In this document: piece by piece, positions 46,025 through 55,858 of the stretch | Position numbering within the stretch: the stretch's first letter is position 1 | How the letters are laid out: each line of letters opens with the position of its first letter | Assembly (NCBI RefSeq): GCF_000225705.1 | Contig: NZ_JH126467.1 | Location: 183,397-247,396, forward strand | Length of the DNA: 64,000 bases | Source of the DNA: Collinsella tanakaei YIT 12063 | Lineage (GTDB): Bacteria > Actinomycetota > Coriobacteriia > Coriobacteriales > Coriobacteriaceae | Reading direction: 5' to 3' | Notes under the pieces: model-generated | What the model was told of the DNA's origin: nothing | The model's database searches: none | Seen by the model: the letters and a program-made list of their open reading frames with translations, nothing else | Program-made: the position numbers and the translations under genes

Positions 46025-47350
46025 ATGGCATATGAGCGCGTGACCGTGATTGGCGGAGGGCTTGCAGGAAGCGAGTGCGCCTGTCAGTTGGCGGACCGTG
46101 GCGTCGCCGTTAGGCTGTTTGAGATGCGTCCGAGTCAGATGTCGCCCGCTCACCATACCGATCATCTTGCCGAGCTGGTCTGCTCTAATTCCTTCAAGTC
46201 CACGCGCCCCGATTCCGCTGCCGGGCTGTTGAAGCAGGAGCTTCGATCGATGGGCTCCGTCCTCATGTCCTGTGCTGATCGGGCGGCGGTGCCTGCCGGC
46301 GGAGCTCTTGCCGTCGATCGAGGCCAGTTCTCTCAAGAAGTAGAGGCAGAGGTCGAATCGCGTCCGCTCATCGAAGTCGTTCGCGAAGAGGCGGTTGATA
46401 TTCCCAGCGGGCCCGTGGTCATCGCTGCGGGCCCGCTTTGCTCGCCCTCTTTGTCGCAGCGAGTCTTGTCATTGGTTGGAGGCGATGCGCTGTCGTTCTT
46501 CGACGCCGCCGCTCCCATTGTCGATGCGTCTACGCTGGATATGGACGTTTTGTTTACCCAGTCTCGCTACGGGGAGGAGGGGACGGGAGACTACCTCAAC
46601 GCACCGTTGAATCGCGAGGAGTACGAGGCTTTTATCGAGGCGCTCATTTCTGCGGAGCGAGTCGTGCTTAAAGATTTTGAGCGAAAGGACCTGTTCCAAG
46701 CTTGCCAGCCTGCTGAGGAGGTTGCGCGAACCGGTATCGATGCCATTCGATTCGGTGCGATGAAGCCCGTTGGCCTAACCGATCCGAGGACTGGAAAAAG
46801 ACCTTGGGCGGCAGTTCAGCTTCGTGCCGAAAACGCCGATCACAGCGCCTACAACCTTGTCGGCTTCCAAACGAATCTCACCTTCGGCGAACAGAAGCGA
46901 GTGTTCAGGATGATTCCGGGCTTGGAGAACGCCGAATTCTTCCGCTACGGCGTTATGCATCGCAACACGTTTGTCGATTCACCCCATGTTCTTGATCGCT
47001 CATTTTGCGTTCCGGGGACATCAGTGCGTCTCGCTGGGCAGATTACGGGCACCGAGGGTTATGCCGAGGCGGTTGCGTCCGGCCTTCTCGCGGCTCTCAA
47101 TACATATGCCGATCTTGCCGGATTGCCGCGCGTCGAGTTGCCTCGTACCAGCGCTTTCGGTTCCCTCGTCGCCTACGCCACGGACCCGGCCACCCAGGGA
47201 TATCAACCCATGCACGTGAATTTCGGAATCATTCCGCCGCTCGAGGATGGAAAGCGCCGTTCCAAGCGCGATCGATACGCCGCCTACGCTGAGCGCGCGA
47301 CCAGGGATCTTTCCGTTTATATCAAGAACCGCGGCGACCTGTTTTGCTAG
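46025..47350 (+). CDS. trmFO: methylenetetrahydrofolate-tRNA uracil-54 methyltransferase
   Basis: TrmFO makes ribothymidine 54 in tRNA using methylenetetrahydrofolate and FAD. The 441-residue protein has the FAD motif VTVIGGGLAGSECACQLA, FEMRPSQMSPAHHTD, ELVCSNSFKS with a conserved Cys, and NFGIIPPL near the end. ATG 46025 with AAAGGGGAG is preferred over GTG 46010. It follows dprA directly; topA, often between them in Firmicutes, is absent. Confidence 0.95.
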   Translation: MAYERVTVIGGGLAGSECACQLADRGVAVRLFEMRPSQMSPAHHTDHLAELVCSNSFKSTRPDSAAGLLKQELRSMGSVLMSCADRAAVPAGGALAVDRGQFSQEVEAEVESRPLIEVVREEAVDIPSGPVVIAAGPLCSPSLSQRVLSLVGGDALSFFDAAAPIVDASTLDMDVLFTQSRYGEEGTGDYLNAPLNREEYEAFIEALISAERVVLKDFERKDLFQACQPAEEVARTGIDAIRFGAMKPVGLTDPRTGKRPWAAVQLRAENADHSAYNLVGFQTNLTFGEQKRVFRMIPGLENAEFFRYGVMHRNTFVDSPHVLDRSFCVPGTSVRLAGQITGTEGYAEAVASGLLAALNTYADLAGLPRVELPRTSAFGSLVAYATDPATQGYQPMHVNFGIIPPLEDGKRRSKRDRYAAYAERATRDLSVYIKNRGDLFC

Positions 47351-48285
47351 ATGAAGCGGACGGCCGGACGCACGATCGGGCGCTCGGATATGTGGATGAT
47401 TACATCGCGTACGTCGCAAGTGTCTTGTGCCTGTCGGAAAACACCGTTCGCGCTTATGGACAACATCTTCATGCGTTCGTCGATTGGTGCGATGTTCGCA
47501 GCATCGACCCGCTTCGGGTGACCGTCCGCCAGCTGCGTTCTTATATAGGCGACATGCGCTCCTCGGGCCTGTCGCAACGAAGCGTCGCCGCTCATCTCTC
47601 GTCCATTCGCTCCTTTTTTCGATGGATGATCGTCGAGGGCCTCATCGACTCGAATCCGGCTGAAGCCTTGACGTCCCCCAAGCTTCCTGAAGCATTGCCG
47701 GTGACGGTGTCCGCTCGACAGATGCGCGCTCTTTTCAGCGTTGTCGAGAGCGGCACCCCTTCGGGATTGCGAGATGCTTGCATGCTCGAGCTGTTCTACG
47801 CGACGGGGGCCCGTATATCCGAGCTCGCGTCACTGAGGCTCGATTCCTTCGATTGGTCGAGTCGCTGCGTGCGGTTGTTTGGCAAGGGCTCCAAGGAGCG
47901 AATCGTGCCCGTGCATCAGCGTGCGGCCGAGGCCGTGCATGAGTACGTTCAAATAGGCAGGCCTGCTTTATTGTCCAACAGCAGCCATAAACGGCCCCTT
48001 GATACCTCTTCGTTTTTCATTTCCAAGAAAGGCCGCGTTATGGACTCCGCCGCTTTGAGATATCGTTTCAAGGCGCTTTCACGAAGGGCCGGCCTGCCTA
48101 GTGACATCACGCCCCATACGATGCGCCATACGTTTGCGACCGACCTGCTTGATGGAGGGGCTGATCTTCGCTCCGTTCAGGAGCTATTGGGCCATGCAAG
48201 TTTATCTACTACGCAAATATATACGCACCTAAGCGTTGATAGGATGAAGGGCGCTTTAAAGCAGGCTCACCCCAGGGGCGAGTGA
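47344..48285 (+). CDS. xerC: tyrosine recombinase XerC/XerD type
   Basis: A 313-residue tyrosine recombinase that likely resolves chromosome dimers at dif. It has the N-terminal SAM-like core-binding domain and the catalytic set: Arg in ATGARISEL, Lys in GKGSKER, HxxR in HTMRHTFAT, His in [17 protein letters not shown] with the nucleophilic Tyr. TTG 47344 overlaps the trmFO stop by seven bases. Position after trmFO favours XerC, but a genome with a single Xer is possible. Confidence 0.9.
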   Translation: MLDEADGRTHDRALGYVDDYIAYVASVLCLSENTVRAYGQHLHAFVDWCDVRSIDPLRVTVRQLRSYIGDMRSSGLSQRSVAAHLSSIRSFFRWMIVEGLIDSNPAEALTSPKLPEALPVTVSARQMRALFSVVESGTPSGLRDACMLELFYATGARISELASLRLDSFDWSSRCVRLFGKGSKERIVPVHQRAAEAVHEYVQIGRPALLSNSSHKRPLDTSSFFISKKGRVMDSAALRYRFKALSRRAGLPSDITPHTMRHTFATDLLDGGADLRSVQELLGHASLSTTQIYTHLSVDRMKGALKQAHPRGE

Positions 48286-48361
48286 TGAGGGGCGCTCCGA
48301 TTCTCCGTCAGGCAAGCAGCGCGCCGCTTCACACAACACCAACACAAGCCAAGCCCTGCTG

Positions 48362-48390
48362 TTGGAATCGTTCTTGATTCCTGCTATCAT
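48362..48390 (+). promoter_or_regulatory. promoter of rpsB-tsf
   Basis: TTGGAA (48362-48367), 17 bases, TATCAT (48385-48390). Predicts a leader of about 130 nt before rpsB. Confidence 0.65.
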
Positions 48391-48396
48391 GCTTCA

Positions 48397-48529
48397 GGTT
48401 GCTGCTATGTGCAGCGCTTGTATCACACACGCGCGACTACTTTTCAGCCGTGGTGCCCGGGACTTGGTAGCTCATGCTCGGGTGGCTGTGAAGGTCGACA
48501 CCGCGCGGAGGCAAACCACAGGAGGTATC
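48397..48529 (+). ncRNA. candidate rpsB leader (S2 autoregulation)
   Basis: The approximately 130-nt leader can form a stem with GTGCCCG near 48452 and CGGGTGGC near 48479, ahead of the GGAGG site at 48521. Ribosomal protein S2 operons often self-regulate through such leaders. No covariance support is available, so this is tentative. Confidence 0.35.
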
Positions 48530-49264
48530 ATGGCTACCACAATCAACATCCGTACCCTGCTCGAGGCCGGCTGCCACTTCGGTCACCAGACCCGCCGCTG
48601 GAATCCCAAGATGAAGGAGTACATCTTCGGCGAGCGCAACGGCATCTACATCCTCGACCTGAAGCAGACCATCATCAACGCCGACCAGGCCTATTCCTTC
48701 CTCAAGACCGTTTCCCGCGGTGGCCAGGTTCTCTTCGTCGGCACCAAGAAGCAGGCCCAGGAGGCCGTCAAGTCCGCTGCAGAGCGCGCCGGCATGCCCT
48801 ACATCAACCAGCGCTGGCTCGGCGGTATGCTGACCAACTTCGTCACCATTCGCTCCCGCATCAATCGCATGGAGGAGCTCGAGGCTATGGTCGAGGACGG
48901 CCGCATGGCTCTTCTGCCCAAGAAGGAGCAGGCTGTTCTTGGTAAGGAGCTCGCTAAGCTCCAGACCAACCTCGGTGGCGCCCGCGATATGAAGGGTCTG
49001 CCCTCTGCGCTCTTCGTCATCGACACCAAGCGCGAGGAGAACGCCATCAAGGAGGCCCAGCGCCTGAACATCCCCGTTGTCGCCCTGATCGACACCAACT
49101 CTGATCCGGACGAGGTCGACTACGGCGTCCCCTGCAACGACGATGCCATCTCCGCTGTCTCCCTCATGTGCGAGCTGTTTGCTGACGCCTGCCTGGCTGG
49201 CGCTGGCAAGGAGCAGATTTCCGAGGCTGAGATGGCCGGCGAGACCGCTGCTGACGCCCAGTAA
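48530..49264 (+). CDS. rpsB: 30S ribosomal protein S2
   Basis: A 244-residue S2 with [39 protein letters not shown]-type N-terminus (residues 5-43), [19 protein letters not shown] and [16 protein letters not shown]. Start ATG 48530 has AGGAGG. The downstream gene is tsf, the standard order. Confidence 0.97.
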   Translation: MATTINIRTLLEAGCHFGHQTRRWNPKMKEYIFGERNGIYILDLKQTIINADQAYSFLKTVSRGGQVLFVGTKKQAQEAVKSAAERAGMPYINQRWLGGMLTNFVTIRSRINRMEELEAMVEDGRMALLPKKEQAVLGKELAKLQTNLGGARDMKGLPSALFVIDTKREENAIKEAQRLNIPVVALIDTNSDPDEVDYGVPCNDDAISAVSLMCELFADACLAGAGKEQISEAEMAGETAADAQ

Positions 49265-49316
49265 ACACGTTTTGGTACGTTAAGGTTCGTTCACCTCTCA
49301 TTTGAAAGGAGCCATC

Positions 49317-50195
49317 ATGGCCCAGATCACCGCTGCTATGGTTAAGCAGCTTCGCGAGATGACCGACTCTCCTATGATGGAGTGCAAGAAGGCCCTCGTC
49401 GAGGCCGACGGCGACATGGACGCCGCCGTTGACGTTCTCCGCAAGAACGGCCTTGCCAAGGCCGCTAAGAAGGCCGGTCGCGAGACCAACGAGGGTGCCG
49501 TCGCCGCTTATATCTCCGAGGATGGTAAGACCGGTGCCCTGGTCGAGCTTTCCTGCGAGACCGACTTCGTTGCTTCCAACCCTAAGTTCACCGGCTTTGC
49601 CAGCTCCTTGGCCAAGGTTGTTGCCGACGTTAAGCCTGCTGATGTTGAGGCCCTCCTGGCCGCCGAGATGAATGGCGAGACCGTCGAGGCCGAGCTCACC
49701 GAGCTCATCCACGTTATCGGCGAGAACATGAAGATCGCTCGCTTCGCCGTCCGCACCGTCGAGGCCGGTGCCCTTTCCTCCTATATCCACATGGGTGGTA
49801 AGATTGGCGTTCTTTGCGAGTTCTCCTTCGATAAGCCCGAGACCGCTTCCGCCGATGCGTTCAAGACTTTTGCTCACGATGTTGCCATGCAGGTCGCTGC
49901 CACGGCTCCGGTCAGCGCCCGCCGCGAGGATGTTCCCGCTGAGATCGTTGAGCGCGAGAAGGCCATCTACATGGCTCAGGCCGCCGAGTCCGGTAAGCCC
50001 GAGGCAATTCAGGAGAAGATGGCTGTTGGCCGCCTTGAGAAGTTCTTCAAGGGCTCTGTTCTGAATGAGCAGGAGTTCATCAAGGATTCCAACATGACCG
50101 TCAAGTCTTACTCTGAGTCCGTTTCCAAGGAGCTTGGCGACACCGTCAAGGTTATCGCTTTCGATCGCCTGGTTCGCGGTGAGTCCGACAACTAA
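49317..50195 (+). CDS. tsf: elongation factor Ts
   Basis: Nucleotide exchange factor for EF-Tu. The 292-residue protein has the UBA-like N-domain AAMVKQLREMTDSPMMECKKALVEADGDMDAAVDVLRKNG and the SCETDFVASN core contact motif. ATG 49317 follows AAAGGAG. It ends before a strong terminator. Confidence 0.97.
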   Translation: MAQITAAMVKQLREMTDSPMMECKKALVEADGDMDAAVDVLRKNGLAKAAKKAGRETNEGAVAAYISEDGKTGALVELSCETDFVASNPKFTGFASSLAKVVADVKPADVEALLAAEMNGETVEAELTELIHVIGENMKIARFAVRTVEAGALSSYIHMGGKIGVLCEFSFDKPETASADAFKTFAHDVAMQVAATAPVSARREDVPAEIVEREKAIYMAQAAESGKPEAIQEKMAVGRLEKFFKGSVLNEQEFIKDSNMTVKSYSESVSKELGDTVKVIAFDRLVRGESDN

Positions 50196-50217
50196 GGTCT
50201 TCGTTACTATGCCTTTT

Positions 50218-50253
50218 AGCAGGCTGTGGGGTTATCCTGCAGCCTGCTTTTTT
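50218..50253 (+). terminator. terminator after tsf
   Basis: AGCAGGCTG (50218-50226) pairs with CAGCCTGCT (50240-50248), then TTTTT. Confidence 0.9.
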
Positions 50254-50315
50254 ATGGACCGCGTCTACTTTGCTGCTAAAATCACAAGCAGTGTAACTTT
50301 TTTTAAGGAGGAGCC

Positions 50316-51038
50316 TTGTCTGACTACCGGTACAAGCGCGTTCTACTCAAGCTCTCCGGCGAGGCCCTGATGGGCGATGCCGTATCCGCCATCGATCCGT
50401 CAGTGACCGAGATGCTTGCTCGCCAGATCAAGTCGATTCATGAAGACGGCATCGAGGTCGGTATTGTTGTCGGTGGCGGCAACATCTTCCGTGGCCTTGC
50501 TGGTTCCGCCAAGGGCATGGATCGCGCTCAGGCAGACTATATGGGCATGCTCGCCACGGTGATGAACGCCCTCGCGCTTCAGGACGCCTTTGAGCATGAG
50601 GACTGCTCTTGCCGCGTTATGAGTGCTATTCAAATGAACGAGGTCTGCGAGCCCTACATTCGTCGTCGTGCGATGCATCATCTTGAAAAGGGCGATATCG
50701 TCATTTTTGCAGCCGGCTCCGGCAACCCATATTTCACCACCGATACCGCTGCTGCGCTGCGCGCATGCGAGATCGATGCTGACTGCCTGCTCAAGGCAAC
50801 CAAGGTTGACGGCGTGTACGATAAGGATCCGGTCTCCCATACAGACGCGGTTCGTTTCGACACCATCAGTTATCATGAGGTCCTGGTGCGCGGCTTGCAG
50901 GTTATGGATTCTACCGCAACCGCTCTTTGCCAGGATAACCGCATGCCCATCATCGTCCTCAATATCGAGGGCGAGGATAATATCAAGCGCGCTCTTTGCG
51001 GAGAGCCCGTCGGCACCGTCGTCGTTCAGGAGGACTAA
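50316..51038 (+). CDS. pyrH: UMP kinase
   Basis: PyrH phosphorylates UMP to UDP. The 240-residue amino-acid-kinase-fold protein has [22 protein letters not shown] and [17 protein letters not shown], and [11 protein letters not shown] 50316 has AAGGAGGAG upstream. Start of pyrH-frr-uppS-cdsA-dxr-rseP-ispG. Confidence 0.96.
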   Translation: MSDYRYKRVLLKLSGEALMGDAVSAIDPSVTEMLARQIKSIHEDGIEVGIVVGGGNIFRGLAGSAKGMDRAQADYMGMLATVMNALALQDAFEHEDCSCRVMSAIQMNEVCEPYIRRRAMHHLEKGDIVIFAAGSGNPYFTTDTAAALRACEIDADCLLKATKVDGVYDKDPVSHTDAVRFDTISYHEVLVRGLQVMDSTATALCQDNRMPIIVLNIEGEDNIKRALCGEPVGTVVVQED

Positions 51039-51040
51039 CA

Positions 51041-51574
51041 ATGGCGAGCATTACCGAGCACATGGACAAGACCATCGAGAGCCTCAAGCACAATTTTGCC
51101 AAGGTTCGCACGGGTCGCGCGAATGCCAATATCCTTTCGGACATCACCGTCGATTATTATGGCGTTGCCACTCCCATCAGTCAGGTGGCGGCCGTCAAGA
51201 CTCCTGAGGCGCACATGCTTGTCATCGAGCCGTGGGACAAAGCGCTTGTCAACGCTATTGTTAAGGCGGTTTCTGCGTCCGATCTTGGCATCACGCCCAG
51301 CAGCGACGGCTCTATCGTCCGCCTGCCGTTCCCGGCTCCCACCGAGGAGCGTCGCCGCGAGCTGGTAAAGGAGTGCCGCGATATCGCCGAGCAGGCTCGT
51401 GTCGCCATCCGCAATATCCGTCGCGACTTCAACAATAAGATCGAGCGCGATGAAGAGCTTACCGAAGACGAAGTTCGTCGCGAGCAGGCTAAGGTCCAGA
51501 AGTATACCGACGAGTACATTGCCAAGATCGATGAGCTCTTCAAGTCCAAAGAGTCCGAGGTAATGGAGATCTAA
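51041..51574 (+). CDS. frr: ribosome recycling factor
   Basis: RRF splits post-termination ribosomes with EF-G. The 177-residue protein contains the long-helix signatures NFAKVRTGRANANIL, DYYGVATPISQVA and EERRRELVKECRDIAEQARVAIRNIRRD. It starts two bases after pyrH. Confidence 0.97.
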   Translation: MASITEHMDKTIESLKHNFAKVRTGRANANILSDITVDYYGVATPISQVAAVKTPEAHMLVIEPWDKALVNAIVKAVSASDLGITPSSDGSIVRLPFPAPTEERRRELVKECRDIAEQARVAIRNIRRDFNNKIERDEELTEDEVRREQAKVQKYTDEYIAKIDELFKSKESEVMEI

Positions 51575-51576
51575 TC

Positions 51577-52359
51577 GTGCTATATGACGAAGAGAAGCTC
51601 GTTGCGCACTTTGCCGACGCTCCGGACGATATCTGCCTAAACGATATCGACCTCACGCGCGTGCCCCGTCACATTTCCTGCATTATGGATGGCAATGGAA
51701 GGTGGGCAACCTCTCGCGGGCTTGCTCGCACCGAGGGACATAAAGCCGGTATCGTCGCGTTGCGGGAGGTTATCACCACCGCCGTGAGGCTTGGCGTCGA
51801 CGTGCTTTCGGCATATGCGTTCTCGACCGAGAACTGGGGGAGGCCCCAGCACGAGGTCAACGTCCTTATGCATTTGTTTGCCAAGACGTTTATCGATGAG
51901 CTTCCCTTGCTTAAGCGCGAAAACGTTCGCGTCGTCTTCTTGGGTGATATTTCCGCCCTGCCCAAGAAGACGCGCGACGTCTTTGAGTACGGCTTGAAGG
52001 AGTGCGAGTCCCATACGGGCATGGTGCTCGCGCTTGCCGTAAACTACGGTGCCCGTGCCGAAATCGCCCGCGCCGCGCGTCTGCTTGCAATGGACGTCCT
52101 TAGCGGGGCCATCGATGTTGCCGATATTGACGAGAACTCGGTGTCCAATCGGCTTTATACTGCGGGACTGCCCGATCCCGAGCTCATAATTCGCACGTCC
52201 GGCGAGCTTAGGATTTCTAATTACCTGCTGTGGCAGGCAGCGTATTCCGAGTTCTACATCACGGATACGTATTGGCCGGATTTTGATCGTTGGGGAATGC
52301 TGCGCGCCGTCGCCGCGTTCCAGGGACGCGACAGGCGTTTTGGCGGTCTTAGCGCGTAA
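51577..52359 (+). CDS. uppS: isoprenyl transferase (undecaprenyl diphosphate synthase)
   Basis: A cis-prenyltransferase making the lipid carrier for wall synthesis. The 260-residue protein has HISCIMDGNGRWATSRGLARTEGHKAG with the catalytic Asp, SAYAFSTENWGRP, and ELIIRTSGELRISNYLLWQAAYSEFY. GTG 51577 lies two bases after frr. An N-terminal 30-residue extension precedes the core. Confidence 0.95.
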   Translation: MLYDEEKLVAHFADAPDDICLNDIDLTRVPRHISCIMDGNGRWATSRGLARTEGHKAGIVALREVITTAVRLGVDVLSAYAFSTENWGRPQHEVNVLMHLFAKTFIDELPLLKRENVRVVFLGDISALPKKTRDVFEYGLKECESHTGMVLALAVNYGARAEIARAARLLAMDVLSGAIDVADIDENSVSNRLYTAGLPDPELIIRTSGELRISNYLLWQAAYSEFYITDTYWPDFDRWGMLRAVAAFQGRDRRFGGLSA

Positions 52360-52404
52360 GTTGCGCTGCGGATCATCATTTCGCGTTCACTAGGAGTATG
52401 TACG

Positions 52405-53310
52405 GTGGAATCTTCTCGTAAGAAAAATTCCGCAGTTCAGGGGGCGTCTGTGCAGCAAGCACGCGACGCCTCTTCTTCTGCCGATTCTAAGGCCGCCCCT
52501 TCGCGGCTTCATTCCTTTATTGTTCGAGCGGGCTTTGGTATCGCTTATGCCGCGATATTTATCGCCTGCCTATTGCTTGGCGTGGTTCCTACCGCGGCCT
52601 TTGTCGCTGTTATGAGTTGGTTTTGCTGCTTCGAGTTCTATCGAATGATGAGGCTCGACGGCAAGGTTCCCAATGAGATCCTTGGGCTGACCGCCGCCGT
52701 CTTGTTCCCCCTGTCTGCGCTTGGCGAGTCGGTGTTGCTTACCGCTACGCTTTTCATCCTTATCTTGTCCGTGGGTATGTGGTACCTCTATTCGCCCCGC
52801 ACGCGTATCGCCGATGTTGCGGTTACCATATTCGGTCCTTTGTATACCGGCTTCATGCTCTCTGCCATCGTGTTGACGCGCGCGTCTATCCCTGGCCTTG
52901 CAGGCGCGTTGCTATCCATCGGTATCTGCGCTTCTCTTTGGGTCAGCGATTCGTTTGCCTATATGGTTGGAAGCAGGTTCGGCAAACACAAGATGGCTCC
53001 CAAGATCTCGCCCAACAAGACATGGGAGGGCTTCGCCGGCAGCATCGGCGGGTCGCTTATCATCTGGTTTATTCTTTATGCTACTGGTTTTTATAAGCTC
53101 AACATTCCCATGACGTTGTTGTGCGGCGTCGCGGTTGCGATATTGGGTGTCTTCGGCGACCTTATCGAGTCGCGGATTAAGCGCGGGGTCGGTGTGAAGG
53201 ACTCCGGGAATCTTATCCCAGGTCATGGTGGCATGCTTGACCGCAGCGATTCCCTTATCTTCGGCTGCATTACCGCCCATCTAATCTTGACTATTGGAGG
53301 CATCCTATAA
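52405..53310 (+). CDS. cdsA: phosphatidate cytidylyltransferase
   Basis: CdsA makes CDP-diacylglycerol for phospholipid synthesis. The 301-residue protein has about eight membrane segments and the signature VSDSFAYMVGSRFGKHKMAPKISPNKTWEGFAGSIGG. The first 35 residues are polar. GTG 52405. Its last base overlaps the dxr ATG. Confidence 0.94.
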   Translation: MESSRKKNSAVQGASVQQARDASSSADSKAAPSRLHSFIVRAGFGIAYAAIFIACLLLGVVPTAAFVAVMSWFCCFEFYRMMRLDGKVPNEILGLTAAVLFPLSALGESVLLTATLFILILSVGMWYLYSPRTRIADVAVTIFGPLYTGFMLSAIVLTRASIPGLAGALLSIGICASLWVSDSFAYMVGSRFGKHKMAPKISPNKTWEGFAGSIGGSLIIWFILYATGFYKLNIPMTLLCGVAVAILGVFGDLIESRIKRGVGVKDSGNLIPGHGGMLDRSDSLIFGCITAHLILTIGGIL

Positions 53311-54473
53311 TGCAGGATCTCAAGCGAGTCGCGATTCTTGGCTGTACGGGGTCAATTGGAACCCAGGCTCTCGATGTGTGCCGTCAGCATGCGGACAAAC
53401 TAAGTGTTGTCGCCCTTTCCGCTCACTCTAGAACTTCCGACCTTGCCATGTTCGCCAGGGAGTTTGGCGTTGCCCGCGTAGCCGTTACGGATCCTGATCA
53501 TTTCGATGATGCATCGCTGTGCGATCTGCCGGATGCCTGTTCTTTGTATAAGGGTTCCCAGGCGGCAATCGACATTTGTATGCATGAAGACGTCGATATC
53601 GTTCTTGTCTCCATAGTGGGCGCTGCTGGTCTTTCCGCAACGTATCAGCTTATTGCCGCTGGTAAGCAAGTTGCCCTTGCCAACAAGGAATCGCTCGTTG
53701 TGGGCGGCGACCTTATTATGCCCATGGTTAAGCCGGGCCAGATGCTTCCCGTTGATTCCGAACATGCGGCGATTTTCCAGTGCTATCAGGGCGAGAATCC
53801 TCGTGAGACGCACTGCATCTGGCTTACGTGCTCTGGTGGTCCGTTCTTTGGTCGCACGCGCGATCAACTTGCTTCGGTCACCCCGGCCGATGCGCTGGCT
53901 CATCCCACGTGGAATATGGGTGCCAAGATCACCATCGATTCTGCGACCCTTATGAACAAGGGGCTTGAGCGTATCGAAGCCAAGCATCTGTTTAACGTGG
54001 GTATGGACGATATCGTCGTTGTCATCCAGCGCCAGTCCAAGATTCATTCTATGGTCGAGTTCGACGATGGTTCCGTCATCGCGCATCTTGGTGCCTCTGA
54101 CATGCGAATTCCCATCCAATACGCTTTCTCCTATCCCCAGCGCTGGGCAGCTCCCGCCCCCCGTGTTGATTTCCGCACCATTGGCAGCCTTGATTTCGAT
54201 AGCCCTGATATGGAGAGCTTTCGTTGCCTTAAGCTTGCCGATTATGCCGGACGTGATGGGGGAACCATGCCCTGTGTGCTCAACGCTGCCAACGAGGTCG
54301 CTGTCGATGCGTTTCTTCACGGGGATCTCCCGTTCACGGGCATCGACGAGGTGGTCGAGGAATGCCTTGGTACCCATGCCCGTCAGGACGTTGAGACGCT
54401 TGAGCAACTGTTGGACATCGACGCGTGGGCGCGCGATGCTGCCCGTGAGGTCATTCGCTGCCGCGTGGGATAG
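53310..54473 (+). CDS. dxr: 1-deoxy-D-xylulose 5-phosphate reductoisomerase
   Basis: Dxr converts DXP to MEP, the second step of the non-mevalonate isoprenoid route. The 387-residue protein shows the NADPH motif VAILGCTGSIGTQALDV, ALANKESLVVGG, PVDSEHAAIFQCY and SGGPFFGRTRD. It supplies isoprenoid precursors used by UppS upstream; ispG is two genes further on. Confidence 0.97.
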   Translation: MQDLKRVAILGCTGSIGTQALDVCRQHADKLSVVALSAHSRTSDLAMFAREFGVARVAVTDPDHFDDASLCDLPDACSLYKGSQAAIDICMHEDVDIVLVSIVGAAGLSATYQLIAAGKQVALANKESLVVGGDLIMPMVKPGQMLPVDSEHAAIFQCYQGENPRETHCIWLTCSGGPFFGRTRDQLASVTPADALAHPTWNMGAKITIDSATLMNKGLERIEAKHLFNVGMDDIVVVIQRQSKIHSMVEFDDGSVIAHLGASDMRIPIQYAFSYPQRWAAPAPRVDFRTIGSLDFDSPDMESFRCLKLADYAGRDGGTMPCVLNAANEVAVDAFLHGDLPFTGIDEVVEECLGTHARQDVETLEQLLDIDAWARDAAREVIRCRVG

Positions 54474-54484
54474 GGTTGGCGTAT

Positions 54485-55843
54485 ATGGAAGCAATTTCTG
54501 AAATTATCGCTCCTATTTTTTGGGGCGTTCTTTTGCTGTCCGTGCTCGTCTTCGTTCACGAGGGTGGGCATTTTCTTGCCGCGCGGGCTTGCGGCGTCCG
54601 CGTAACCGAGCTTTTTTTGGGGATGCCCTGTCGTTTTAACGTTCATTTCTCCTCCAAGCGTATTGGTACCAAATTTGGAGTGACGCCGCTTCTCATCGGC
54701 GGCTACGCTGCTATATGCGGTATGGATCCGCAAACGGTTCCGTGCGCGCCGGCGGTTCTCGCGGCTGTGCATCGTCGCGGCACGGTAAGCGTATCCGAGC
54801 TTGCTCGCGAACTCGAGCTTGATCCGGATGACGTTTTGGATGCATGCGCGTTTCTTCTTGGCTGGGGTTCAATCGCGCCCGTGTATGAGGACGAGAGCAA
54901 GCAGAGCTCCAAGTATTACCCCATGACGTATGCGTCCATGCCGCGCGACGCTGCGGGAAACACCGTATATGATGGCAAGGCCTTCGACCGAACCCATGCG
55001 ACTAAGCAGGGCGATGCGTGGGTTCCTCCCATGGGTGATGATGAGTTCTATCGCTGCGAGCGCTCCCATACCTATTTGGGCAAGGGTTTTTGGAAGCGCG
55101 CGTTCATGCTTGTTGCGGGCATTATCGTGAACATCTTGACCGGATTCATTCTCATGGTGGGTGTCTACTCAATTGTTGGCATTCAGTCAGTTGACAACGT
55201 CAATACCATCGGGGCTGTCGAAGCGGGGTCTCCTGCGGCGAGCGCTGGCCTTAAAGCCGGAGACGCTATTCTCATGGTCGATGGAGAGAGTACCGCTACG
55301 TGGGAAGAGGTGTATAACGCCTTACAGGAATCGGGGGAGGACGGCACCGTTGACCTCACGGTCGAGCATGGCGGCTCTCAACGGCAGATGAGTATCGAGC
55401 TAAGCGATCAGGGCACGCTTGGTATCAGCGCGTCCGTCCGCACGGTTCGCCTTAATCCATTGGATTCCATGCGGGTGGGAGCCATGTACATCGTCCAAAC
55501 AGCGCAGGGCGTCATTCGCATGCTTACCCCGCAGCATACGGTTGAGATGCTGAATAACTCCGCGTCAATCGTTGGCATCTCGGTTCTTTCCGCCCAAGCA
55601 GCACAAGCCGGTGCGGGCACGTTCCTCAGCTTTGCGGCGCTCATCTCTTTCTCGCTGGGATTCATGAACCTGTTGCCCATTCCGCCGCTAGACGGCGGCA
55701 AGCTGCTGATTGAAATCGTCCAAGCTCTGTCTCGCCGGCAGGTGCCCATCAAGGTCCAGGCTGCTTTTTCCTGGCTGGGTATCATTTTGTTCGGATTGCT
55801 GTTTGTATACATGCTCAGGGTTGATATCCTGCGCTTGCTTTAG
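54485..55843 (+). CDS. rseP: RseP-type site-2 metalloprotease with cytoplasmic insertion
   Basis: An M50 intramembrane protease of about 452 residues. It shows HEGGH in the first membrane helix, the PDZ domain (TIGAVEAGSPAASAGLKAGDAILMVDGES), and LLPIPPLDGGK near the end. Between the first helix region (ICGM) and the second (FMLVAGIIVN) lies an insertion of roughly 100 residues, including a stretch (VLAAVHRRGTVSVSELARELELDPDDV in part) resembling a winged helix. The usual AGP-N motif reads AGIIVN. ATG 54485 or TTG 54476 as start. Confidence 0.9.
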   Translation: MEAISEIIAPIFWGVLLLSVLVFVHEGGHFLAARACGVRVTELFLGMPCRFNVHFSSKRIGTKFGVTPLLIGGYAAICGMDPQTVPCAPAVLAAVHRRGTVSVSELARELELDPDDVLDACAFLLGWGSIAPVYEDESKQSSKYYPMTYASMPRDAAGNTVYDGKAFDRTHATKQGDAWVPPMGDDEFYRCERSHTYLGKGFWKRAFMLVAGIIVNILTGFILMVGVYSIVGIQSVDNVNTIGAVEAGSPAASAGLKAGDAILMVDGESTATWEEVYNALQESGEDGTVDLTVEHGGSQRQMSIELSDQGTLGISASVRTVRLNPLDSMRVGAMYIVQTAQGVIRMLTPQHTVEMLNNSASIVGISVLSAQAAQAGAGTFLSFAALISFSLGFMNLLPIPPLDGGKLLIEIVQALSRRQVPIKVQAAFSWLGIILFGLLFVYMLRVDILRLL

Positions 55844-55858
55844 AGAAGGGGGTTTCCC

